Shown here: positions 5,675 to 12,137 of the stretch, one piece after another
Layout of the letters: each line of letters opens with the position of its first letter
Numbering within the stretch: position 1 is the stretch's first letter
NCBI RefSeq assembly: GCF_000169335.1
Contig: NZ_AAXW01000097.1
Coordinates: 1 to 12,137, forward strand
Origin: Crocosphaera chwakensis CCY0110
Lineage (GTDB): Bacteria > Cyanobacteriota > Cyanobacteriia > Cyanobacteriales > Microcystaceae
Reading direction: 5' to 3'
Length of the DNA stretch: 12,137 bases
Translations under genes and position numbers: made by a program
The notes under the pieces: model-generated
The model's database searches: none
Seen by the model: the letters and a program-made list of their open reading frames with translations, nothing else
Told to the model about the DNA's origin: nothing

Positions 5675-7993
5675 ATGACGGCTTCTGTTAACTTTCTCTC
5701 TCAACTTAATCCCTCACAACGTCTTGCTGTTGAACATTTCTGTGGTCCTCTTTTAGTGGTTGCGGGGGCTGGTTCGGGGAAAACTCGCGCTCTCACCTAT
5801 AGAATTGCACACCTGATTACCCATTATCAAGTTGATCCTGAGTCTATTCTAGCGGTCACTTTTACCAATAAGGCAGCCCGAGAGATGAAAGATAGACTTG
5901 AGCGGTTATTTGCTCAAGAAATGGCTTTAAAGCAACATAGTCAACCATTTAATTCTCTCTCAGAATATGAACAAAAACGGTTACTTTCCCAAGTTTACAA
6001 GAAGACGACTAAAAAGTTATGGATTGGAACGTTTCACAGTTTATGTGCTAGAATTCTTCGCTACGATATCAATAAATATCAAGATGAAAGAAAGCGGACA
6101 TGGGAGCGTAATTTTTCCATCTTCGATGAATCTGATGTGCAAAGTTTAGTTAAAAATATTGTTCTCAAACAGTTTAATTTAGATGATAAAAAATTCAATC
6201 CTCGTAATGTTCGTTATACCATTAGTAATGCTAAAAATTTAGGGTTATCCCCTGAAGCTTATTTAAAAGAAAATTCCTATGCAAAAGGTCGTATTATTGC
6301 CGAAGTTTATGAGGAATATCAAAATCAATTAGCTGCTAATAATGCCCTGGATTTTGATGACTTGATTTTAATTCCTGTTCGTTTATTTCAGCAAAATGAG
6401 TCAATATTGGGTTATTGGCATTCTCAATTTAAACATATTTTAGTAGATGAATATCAAGATACTAACCAAATTCAATATCAATTAATTCAATTATTAACCA
6501 CTAATGCAGAACCGCAGAAAAGTGAATGGAATTGGCAAAACCGCTCTATTTTTGTGGTAGGAGATGCAGATCAATCTATTTATAGTTTTCGCATGGCAGA
6601 TTTTACAATTTTACTCAATTTTCAATCAGACTTTGGGGATGGTTTGCCAGATGAAGATACAAGAACAATGGTCAAATTAGAAGAAAATTATCGCTCAACC
6701 GAAACTATTTTACAAGCAGCTAATAAACTGATTGAAAATAATAGCCAACGCATCGATAAAATTTTGCGTCCCACTAGAGGAGAAGGGGAAGAAATTTACT
6801 GTTATAAAGCAGAAGATGAACGCATTGAGTCTGATTTTGTGATTAGTAAAATTCAAGAATTAGTGGAAACTAACCCTGAATTAAATTGGGGAGACTTTGC
6901 CCTATTGTATCGGGTTAATGCTCAATCTCGACCCTTTGAAGATAACTTAATTCGTAATAATATTCCTTATACAATTGTGGGAGGATTTAAGTTTTATGAC
7001 CGTCAAGAAATCAAAGATTCTCTTGCCTATTTACGCTTAATTGTTAATCCGTTTGATACGGTTAGTTTACTGAGGGTCATTAATTCTCCCCGTCGAGGAA
7101 TTGGTAAAACATCCGTTGATTCTCTACTGAAAGCAGCCCAAGAACTAGAAATTCCTTTATGGGAAATTATTAGTGATGAAACATCTGTTAAAACCTTAGC
7201 AGGAAGGGCAGCAAAATCGGTTAATCAATTCGCTACAATGATTAAAAAATTACAAGAACAATTGAAAGACTTTTCAGCCACTGAACTCTTTGATCAAGTG
7301 ATGGAAGGATCAGGATATGTGGATGATCTTAAACAAAAAGGAACTGAAGAAGCCGACAATAGACTAGAAAATATTTATGAATTGTATAGTGCGATCGCTC
7401 AATATCAAGAAGATAGTGAAGATACCAGTTTACAAGGTTATTTAACCAATGCTTCTCTCGCCTCGGATTTAGATAACCTGGATGAAGGACAAGAAAAAGT
7501 ATCGTTAATGACCTTACACTCTGCCAAAGGCTTAGAATTTCCTATTGTCTTCTTAGTGGGATTAGAACAAGGAACCTTACCTCATATTCGCAGTTTAAAT
7601 GATCCTTTATCATTAGAAGAAGAACGAAGATTATGTTATGTGGGAATTACCCGCGCCCAAGAACAACTATTTATTACCCACGCCAGAGAACGTTATGTTT
7701 GGGGTTCAAAAGAAATGAAAACCTCCTCACAATTCTTACAAGAAATTCCCCAAGACTTAATTAATAGTAATATTCGCCCAACTATCAAAAAAATTTACAA
7801 GAAAAAACCAGCTTCAAGTCAAAATAATACAAAATGGTCAGTAGGCGATCGCGTGATTCATCATAGTTTTGGAGAAGGAGAAATTACCCACGTCTTAGGG
7901 TCAGGAAAAAAGACCAATTTAGCCATTAAATTTGCAGGACTCGGTCGTAAAATTGTCGATCCCAGAACCAACTCTATTACTAAAATTGAATAA
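5675..7993 (+). CDS. pcrA: ATP-dependent DNA helicase, UvrD/PcrA family
   Basis: This superfamily 1A 3'-5' helicase unwinds DNA in repair and replication. The 772-residue protein shows all motifs in order: Q-motif region LNPSQRLAV (11-19), Walker A AGAGSGKT (30-37), TFTNKAAREM (62-71), WIGTFHSLCARILR (116-129), DEYQDTNQ (258-265), GDADQSIYSFR (296-306), ENYRS (337-341), VSLMTLHSAKGLEF (609-622) and YVGITRAQEQLF (655-666). The C terminus (about 720-772) is the small Tudor-like domain (WSVGDRVIHHSFGEG) by which PcrA binds RNA polymerase. An insert of about 30 residues (82-112) after the first helicase segment is longer than I recall in Bacillus PcrA and may be cyanobacterium-specific. The ATG at 5675 has no Shine-Dalgarno sequence but starts directly before the conserved N terminus. 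Two GCGATCGC sites lie inside. Confidence 0.96.
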   Translation: MTASVNFLSQLNPSQRLAVEHFCGPLLVVAGAGSGKTRALTYRIAHLITHYQVDPESILAVTFTNKAAREMKDRLERLFAQEMALKQHSQPFNSLSEYEQKRLLSQVYKKTTKKLWIGTFHSLCARILRYDINKYQDERKRTWERNFSIFDESDVQSLVKNIVLKQFNLDDKKFNPRNVRYTISNAKNLGLSPEAYLKENSYAKGRIIAEVYEEYQNQLAANNALDFDDLILIPVRLFQQNESILGYWHSQFKHILVDEYQDTNQIQYQLIQLLTTNAEPQKSEWNWQNRSIFVVGDADQSIYSFRMADFTILLNFQSDFGDGLPDEDTRTMVKLEENYRSTETILQAANKLIENNSQRIDKILRPTRGEGEEIYCYKAEDERIESDFVISKIQELVETNPELNWGDFALLYRVNAQSRPFEDNLIRNNIPYTIVGGFKFYDRQEIKDSLAYLRLIVNPFDTVSLLRVINSPRRGIGKTSVDSLLKAAQELEIPLWEIISDETSVKTLAGRAAKSVNQFATMIKKLQEQLKDFSATELFDQVMEGSGYVDDLKQKGTEEADNRLENIYELYSAIAQYQEDSEDTSLQGYLTNASLASDLDNLDEGQEKVSLMTLHSAKGLEFPIVFLVGLEQGTLPHIRSLNDPLSLEEERRLCYVGITRAQEQLFITHARERYVWGSKEMKTSSQFLQEIPQDLINSNIRPTIKKIYKKKPASSQNNTKWSVGDRVIHHSFGEGEITHVLGSGKKTNLAIKFAGLGRKIVDPRTNSITKIE
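7391..7398. repeat. HIP1 octamer inside pcrA (first)
   Basis: A perfect GCGATCGC is read as Ala-Ile-Ala codons. Confidence 0.95.
7845..7852. repeat. HIP1 octamer inside pcrA (second)
   Basis: A perfect GCGATCGC is read in the Gly-Asp-Arg frame, at the start of the Tudor-like domain. Confidence 0.95.
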
Positions 7994-8009
7994 CATTAGC
8001 TCCTAGAAT

Positions 8010-8056
8010 ACAGTGAACAGTGAGCAATAAATTTAACAATAACTGATAAACTGATG
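8010..8056. repeat. Remnant of cyanobacterial heptamer repeats
   Basis: Two perfect tandem ACAGTGA copies (8010-8023) are followed, after 18 bases, by ACTGATA (8042-8048) and ACTGATG (8050-8056). Heptamer tracts of CAGTGAA and AACTGAT type are common between cyanobacterial genes. CAGT and ACTG are complementary, so the two halves could form a weak foldback. It fills much of the 100-base gap between pcrA and the thioesterase. Confidence 0.65.
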
Positions 8057-8093
8057 AACAAGTGATTTCCTTATTATTGAAGAGTTTACTACC

Positions 8094-8582
8094 TTGTCTT
8101 CTTTACAAGAGTCTAACCAACTACCCCCAACCACGGCTATTACCCCTAAAACCCCCCTCAAAGCAACCACAGAAAAGTGGTTTGAGTATTCTGTCAGAGT
8201 ACAACCTCATCACACCGACTATGCAGGGGTCGTATGGCATGGTACTTACATAACTTGGATGGAAACTGCTAGAGTTGAATGTCTACGTTCAATGGGCATG
8301 GATTTTGCCGAATTAGTAAAGTTAGGATGTGATCTTCCTGTAGTTGAACTATCCCTACGGTATCATCGGGTATTGCAGCTAGGAGAAATAGCGATCGTCA
8401 AAACTCGTATGACAGAAATGACCGGGGTTCGGATGTACTGGGATTATCGCATTGAATCAGGCGATCGCCAACAAGTCCATGTCACCGGAAAAATAACCTT
8501 AGTGGCCGCTGATCGCGAAAAAGGAAAAATTATGCGTCAACTTCCCCCTGCCGTTAAAGATATACTGGTCAAGTTACTATAA
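8094..8582 (+). CDS. YbgC-like acyl-CoA thioesterase (4HBT hotdog family)
   Basis: The 162-residue protein is a single hotdog-fold thioesterase domain (about 29-145), expected to hydrolyse an acyl- or aroyl-CoA in the cytoplasm. The 4HBT signature VQPHHTDYAGVVWHGTYITWMETAR spans residues 36-60, with the catalytic Asp D42, and H49 and E57 of the conserved helix. Substrate cannot be predicted. Residues 1-27 are a Pro/Thr-rich, probably disordered tail. The start is unusual: no ATG or GTG is available between the upstream stop (8055) and the domain, so TTG at 8094 is the best candidate, with GAAGAG nine bases upstream as a weak ribosome site. The first glycosyltransferase starts 17 bases after its stop, suggesting co-transcription. 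A role in menaquinone/phylloquinone synthesis (DHNA-CoA thioesterase) is possible but not supported by clear similarity to that subfamily. Confidence 0.88.
   Translation: MSSLQESNQLPPTTAITPKTPLKATTEKWFEYSVRVQPHHTDYAGVVWHGTYITWMETARVECLRSMGMDFAELVKLGCDLPVVELSLRYHRVLQLGEIAIVKTRMTEMTGVRMYWDYRIESGDRQQVHVTGKITLVAADREKGKIMRQLPPAVKDILVKLL
8461..8468. repeat. HIP1 octamer inside the thioesterase gene
   Basis: A perfect GCGATCGC lies in the Gly-Asp-Arg frame. A one-base variant, GCGATCGT, lies about 70 bases before it. Confidence 0.95.
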
Positions 8583-8599
8583 ATCTCAAGCTTCCCTCA

Positions 8600-9826
8600 A
8601 TGACCATTAAAAGCTTATTTATTACCAAAGAAGTCCCCATTCCCATCAAAGGGGGAGTTTCCTTACGAAACTGGCAAAATATGAATGTGATGATGAAATT
8701 TGGACCAGTGGCGGTTTTTTCTGCAGCCAACTGGACTCCTAACTACCATACTTTGCCAGGGGTTGAGGTTTGGAAACATTATAATGTTGACGACACGAGA
8801 ACAAAATGGGAAGAGTTAGAACGGCGTTTATGGTGGTTACGGCCTATCGGAGATCCGGACGCAGACTGGCCTTATTGTCGGTTTACCGCCCAAAAATTAG
8901 CCGAACTTATGACAGAATTTAAACCCGATCTAGTCATCCTTGAACAAGTTTGGTTATACCGTTATTTATCCGTGGTGAAACAGTTTCCCTGTCGCATTAT
9001 TTTTGATAATCATAACATTGAAGCCCATCTAGCAGCCCAACCAGATCGATCACAAGAAAGTATTAGAAGTCGACTAAAAGCTACAATTCAAACCTCCCAT
9101 TTAAGGGGAATGGAAAAAAAGTTAACTCATCAAGTAGATCAAGTTTGGCTGTGTAGTGAAGATGATGTGCAACTCTGTCAACAAATGTATGGCAAACAAA
9201 CGCCTCTTTATGTTATTCCCAATGGAGTTAATATTGATAACTATGCAAAAGCATTTAACAACCAATACGCACCAGTAGAACAAGTAAACAATAAAGAACA
9301 TACTATCTTGTTTTTAGGTCAACTCTCCTATTATCCTAATAAAATTGCTGCTGAATTATTAATTGACGAAATTTATCCTAAAATCAAACAAAATTATCCC
9401 GACTGTCAATTATTATTAGTGGGTCGAACCCCCACACAAAAAATGTTAGCCGTAGCCGAAAAAGATCCTGATATTATTGTTACTGGAAGCGTCCGAGAAG
9501 TACAACCCTATGTTGCTGCTGCTAGTATGATGGTTGTTCCCTTATTACACGGAGGTGGAACCCGTTTAAAATTATTAGAAGCATTCGCTTCCGGTTGCCC
9601 TGTCGTTAGTACCACAAAAGGGGCAGAAGGGTTGGGGGCAATTGATGGAAAACACTTATTAATTAGAAATACAATTGAGGAAATAATTGAAGGCATCGAA
9701 AAACTTTGGTCAGAACCTTCTTTAAGGTTAGAATTACGAAATAATGCCTATGAATTAGTCAAACAAAAATACTCTTGGGAAGCGACTTATCAAGGAGTTC
9801 AAATAGCGATTAACAATCTTTCATAA
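8600..9826 (+). CDS. Glycosyltransferase, family 4-like (copy 1)
   Basis: The 408-residue protein has the GT-B layout of retaining GT4 enzymes, which transfer a sugar from a nucleotide sugar, often in surface polysaccharide synthesis. The N-terminal acceptor domain has FITKEVPIPIKGGVSLRNW (7-25) with the glycine loop, PDLVILEQ (109-116) and FDNHNIEA (135-142). The C-terminal donor domain starts near residue 234 with ILFLGQLSYYPN (236-247) and continues with LLLVGR (271-276), DIIVTGSVREVQPYVAAAS (291-309) and GGGTRLKLLEAFASGCPVVST (318-338). E327 is the second Glu of the EX7E element; the first is replaced by Gly, as in the GGGTRLK subfamily. No signal peptide or membrane segment is seen. It follows the thioesterase by 17 bases and precedes a paralogue by 23 bases. 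Donor and acceptor are unknown. No Shine-Dalgarno sequence is seen at the ATG. Confidence 0.93.
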   Translation: MTIKSLFITKEVPIPIKGGVSLRNWQNMNVMMKFGPVAVFSAANWTPNYHTLPGVEVWKHYNVDDTRTKWEELERRLWWLRPIGDPDADWPYCRFTAQKLAELMTEFKPDLVILEQVWLYRYLSVVKQFPCRIIFDNHNIEAHLAAQPDRSQESIRSRLKATIQTSHLRGMEKKLTHQVDQVWLCSEDDVQLCQQMYGKQTPLYVIPNGVNIDNYAKAFNNQYAPVEQVNNKEHTILFLGQLSYYPNKIAAELLIDEIYPKIKQNYPDCQLLLVGRTPTQKMLAVAEKDPDIIVTGSVREVQPYVAAASMMVVPLLHGGGTRLKLLEAFASGCPVVSTTKGAEGLGAIDGKHLLIRNTIEEIIEGIEKLWSEPSLRLELRNNAYELVKQKYSWEATYQGVQIAINNLS

Positions 9827-9849
9827 TTATATTATTAGTTAATAATCTA

Positions 9850-11061
9850 ATGATTAAATCTCAAATTAAAACTCTATTTTTAACTCGATATCTTCCTTAT
9901 CCTCCCTTGGGAGGGGCTGCTTTAAGGAATTGGCAAAATATTAATATAATGAAAGAGTACGGGCCAGTATCAATTGTGTCCATTTGTTCAGATAAAGCTG
10001 ATGACGTAGAATTACCAGGTATTAAACGTTGGGAGCATTTTGTTGTTAATAAATCTATTAACTTTTGGGAAAACTACAGATGTAAATTATGGCCGATTCG
10101 TAGATTTGGTTATCCAGATGTTGATAAACTTTATCGGAAAAATATACTTAACCAACTTAAAAATAGTTTAAATAAATTTCAGCCTGATATTGTTATTATT
10201 GAAGAATTATGGACATTTAATTATTTAAGAATAATTCAGCAATTTCCTTGCAAAGTGATTTTAGATGATCATAATATAGAAGCAGATTTACTCGAACAAA
10301 ATCACGGTAAATTGAAACTAAAACTTCCGAGACTCAAAGCAATTGAAAAAAAGTTTATTCAGCAAGCTGATCAAGTTTGGGTTTGTAGTGAAGATGATAA
10401 AAAGTTATTAAATAAATTATATGGAAATAGCACTGATGTTTACTCAATTCCTAATACAATTAATATTAATGATTATAATAAGATTTATCAAGGAAAAGAA
10501 GTTTATCCCAGTCATTTAAACCCCACAAATCATAATATTCTATTTTTAGGACAATATAATTATCCCCCCAATGCGATCGCAGCTAAAATATTAATCGAGA
10601 AGATTTATCCTCAAGTCAAACAGCAATATCCTGATACTAAACTATTATTAGTAGGGCGTAATTCTAATAGTCAAATGCGCCAAGCGTCTCAACAAGATCC
10701 CGATATCATTGTAACTGGAAGTGTTCCTGATGTTCGTCCTTATTTAGCAGCAGCAAGTGTCATGGTTGTTCCCTTACAAACAGGAGGTGGAACTCGTTTA
10801 AAAATATTAGAAGCATTAGCATCCGGTTGTCCTGTTATTAGTACCTCTAAAGGCGCAGAAGGGATTAAAATTCAAGATAGAGTGCATCTTCTCATCAAAG
10901 AAACCCCTGAAGATATTATTAAAGGAATAGTTGAAATTTGGACAAATTCGTCTTTTAAAATTTCTTTAAAAGAGAAAGGTTGTCAATTAGTTAAATCTCA
11001 ATATTCTTGGGAAGCGATTACACCTAACATAGAAAAAGTAATCGTTAAATTACTTAATTAG
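9850..11061 (+). CDS. Glycosyltransferase, family 4-like (copy 2)
   Basis: This is a 403-residue paralogue of the preceding gene, alignable along its whole length. Shared landmarks are GGAALRNWQNINIM (21-34), PDIVIIEELW (112-121), LDDHNIEADLLEQ (138-150), QVWVCSEDD (175-183), ILFLGQYNYPPNAIAA (230-245), LLLVGR (265-270), DPDIIVTGSV (283-292) and TGGGTRLKILEALASGCPVIST (311-332), with E321 as the conserved donor-site Glu. Differences may change specificity: the usual PNG turn before the donor domain reads PNT (201-203; PNG in copy 1), the DNHN motif is DDHN, and the loop before the donor domain differs. Its coding sequence looks more AT-rich than copy 1. It sits 23 bases after copy 1, so the two are probably co-transcribed and arose by tandem duplication. 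Donor and acceptor sugars are unknown. Confidence 0.93.
   Translation: MIKSQIKTLFLTRYLPYPPLGGAALRNWQNINIMKEYGPVSIVSICSDKADDVELPGIKRWEHFVVNKSINFWENYRCKLWPIRRFGYPDVDKLYRKNILNQLKNSLNKFQPDIVIIEELWTFNYLRIIQQFPCKVILDDHNIEADLLEQNHGKLKLKLPRLKAIEKKFIQQADQVWVCSEDDKKLLNKLYGNSTDVYSIPNTININDYNKIYQGKEVYPSHLNPTNHNILFLGQYNYPPNAIAAKILIEKIYPQVKQQYPDTKLLLVGRNSNSQMRQASQQDPDIIVTGSVPDVRPYLAAASVMVVPLQTGGGTRLKILEALASGCPVISTSKGAEGIKIQDRVHLLIKETPEDIIKGIVEIWTNSSFKISLKEKGCQLVKSQYSWEAITPNIEKVIVKLLN
10573..10580. repeat. HIP1 octamer inside glycosyltransferase copy 2
   Basis: A perfect GCGATCGC is read as Ala-Ile-Ala codons just after the PPN loop of the donor domain. Confidence 0.95.
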
Positions 11062-11205
11062 TTAGTATATTTATTATAGTTTAATAATTTCATAATTGTG
11101 TTTAATCGGTTTTTGTACAGTAACTAAAGTGATATTTATCAACACGGCAGAGTTATGGATCAAGTCACACCTCGTTTCATAGTAACTTTACTTTTCTCAT
11201 AACAC

Positions 11206-12137
11206 TTAGGGAGAATAATTAATTTGAAAGTATAAGCCTTTTTCTTGAAGATTATTACTAAAATGAGGTAAAGCAATTAAAGGAATGCCATAATCTAAAC
11301 GTAGGGTTAATCCTTCAATAGTAGCAGCATCATTCCAAATTAATCCTAATCCCGTTCCCATGATAAACTTTTTATTTTGCGAAGTATCATTATCTGTTGC
11401 AAACCATACTGCTCCCATATCCAGAAACGGAGCAATTTGCAAACTCGATTGATTAACATTATTATCCATAATTGTAATTCTATTTTCTACAGATAATCTA
11501 AAACCATTATCTCCAAATCTAATATTTTGCCGATACCCTCTAACAGATTCTGCTCCTCCTATAATAAACCATTGATCTGGTAATAATGAGTCTGAAGTCA
11601 ATTGTAATTCTCCTCGAATAATCATGAAGTGATTATCATCCCATCGCTGTACTCTTTGTCCTTGAAATAACCAACTAAAAAAGCGACTATCAGGGGTCGA
11701 ACCTGAGCGAATGGTAGCATCAAATAAGTCAATCCCCCAATTAAATTGAGATCGTAAAAACCAAAATCCTTGTTGATCTCGACTTAAATACTCTTGTCCA
11801 AATTGTAAGATCGTTGAGCGATTTTTAGCATTTTCAATAGGTGCAACTTCTCCATTAATTAAAGTTTGTCCATTTTGATAACGAAATGTCACAGATAAAG
11901 CAAATTCATCAGATAAATTACGCCATAAAGGTTGACGAAAACCAATTTCATAAATTTGTTTATTGCCTGTAATATTAAAGTCATCTAAAGGCTCTTGTGT
12001 AATTCTTGTCCAAGTCGGAATGACTCGAATTTGTAGGGTTCCTTCTTGAGGATTTAAAGGGAGTTGATAGATAGCATCAAGGGTGTTTCCTCCATCAGTG
12101 GTTGAGCGATAATAAGACAATGAAATATTATCACCCC
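11206..12137 (-). CDS. Two-partner secretion outer-membrane transporter (FhaC/ShlB type), C-terminal part
   Basis: The frame is open to the window edge, so the 5' part (signal peptide, POTRA domains, first strands) is missing; about 309 C-terminal residues are seen. They form alternating beta-strand sequence of an Omp85-superfamily 16-strand barrel. Landmarks, counted from the TTG codon at 12120, are the strand start GDNISLSYYRSTTDGG at the edge, PLNPQEGTLQI (21-31), IIGGAESVRGYRQN (186-199) with the VRGY tip motif of the L6 loop, and PFLDMGAVWF (231-240), matching the conserved FxDxG of the following strand. Such proteins export large exoproteins across the outer membrane. No secreted partner is visible. 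TTG at 12120 is internal, not a start. The protein ends in Ser-Pro rather than the aromatic residue common in outer-membrane barrels. It converges on the glycosyltransferase operon. Confidence 0.9.
   Translation of the reverse strand, partial: GDNISLSYYRSTTDGGNTLDAIYQLPLNPQEGTLQIRVIPTWTRITQEPLDDFNITGNKQIYEIGFRQPLWRNLSDEFALSVTFRYQNGQTLINGEVAPIENAKNRSTILQFGQEYLSRDQQGFWFLRSQFNWGIDLFDATIRSGSTPDSRFFSWLFQGQRVQRWDDNHFMIIRGELQLTSDSLLPDQWFIIGGAESVRGYRQNIRFGDNGFRLSVENRITIMDNNVNQSSLQIAPFLDMGAVWFATDNDTSQNKKFIMGTGLGLIWNDAATIEGLTLRLDYGIPLIALPHFSNNLQEKGLYFQINYSP

Noticed and set aside
5967..6149. Open frame of 60 codons inside pcrA
   Set aside because: It overlaps conserved helicase sequence in another frame and has no independent support.
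8062..8253. Open frame with GTG start before the thioesterase
   Set aside because: It runs out of frame over the thioesterase N terminus; the hotdog domain frame is clearly the coding one.
8094..8582. DHNA-CoA thioesterase of phylloquinone synthesis
   Set aside because: It is the same superfamily, but the sequence reads more like YbgC-type thioesterases and no menaquinone gene is near.
9508..9696. Open minus-strand frame inside glycosyltransferase copy 1
   Set aside because: It is antisense to the conserved donor-site motifs, and its composition is a mirror of that coding sequence.
8600..11061. Glycosyltransferase pair as a mobile or phage-borne island
   Set aside because: No transposase, integrase, tRNA or flanking repeats are seen, and a HIP1 site inside copy 2 suggests long residence in a cyanobacterial genome.

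Overview
The window is AT-rich bacterial DNA that looks like a chromosomal segment of a unicellular cyanobacterium, probably Crocosphaera/Cyanothece-like (the genus is a guess). The evidence is five copies of the cyanobacterial octamer GCGATCGC, a recognisable Yfr1 small RNA beside trxA, an m-type-like thioredoxin, a cyanobacterial style of sugar transferase, and a remnant of the heptamer repeats common between cyanobacterial genes. No transposase, integrase, tRNA, rRNA or CRISPR array is visible.

Layout. Positions 1-1870 hold three poorly known genes: a small acidic-then-hydrophobic membrane protein (+), a pentapeptide-repeat protein with an unassigned N-terminal domain (-), and an 85-residue hypothetical protein (+) divergent from it. 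Positions 1874-3738 hold two divergent housekeeping enzymes, nagA (amino-sugar recycling) and purE (purine synthesis). Positions 3902-4600 encode a polyprenyl-phosphate sugar-1-phosphate transferase. A gene-free stretch of about 300 bases follows, with two intrinsic terminators facing each other, one for the sugar transferase side and one for trxA. Positions 4902-5407 hold trxA and, upstream of it on the same strand, the Yfr1 RNA with its core motif, 5' hairpin and terminator. pcrA (UvrD-family helicase) starts at 5675 on the opposite strand. A YbgC-like thioesterase with a TTG start follows, then two tandem paralogous GT4 glycosyltransferases (8600-11061), which form a compact likely operon. 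At the right edge, on the minus strand, is the C-terminal barrel part of a two-partner-secretion (FhaC/ShlB-type) outer-membrane transporter, cut by the window end.

How the parts fit. The sugar transferase and the two glycosyltransferases could all serve cell-surface or extracellular polysaccharide synthesis, but they are separated by unrelated genes and are not one cluster. The rest is housekeeping: purine synthesis, redox, DNA repair and amino-sugar recycling. I do not see a convincing new multi-gene system. The points most worth a second look are Yfr1 (easily missed by gene callers), the repeat-rich trxA promoter region, the tandem glycosyltransferase pair, and the unassigned N-terminal domain of the pentapeptide protein.
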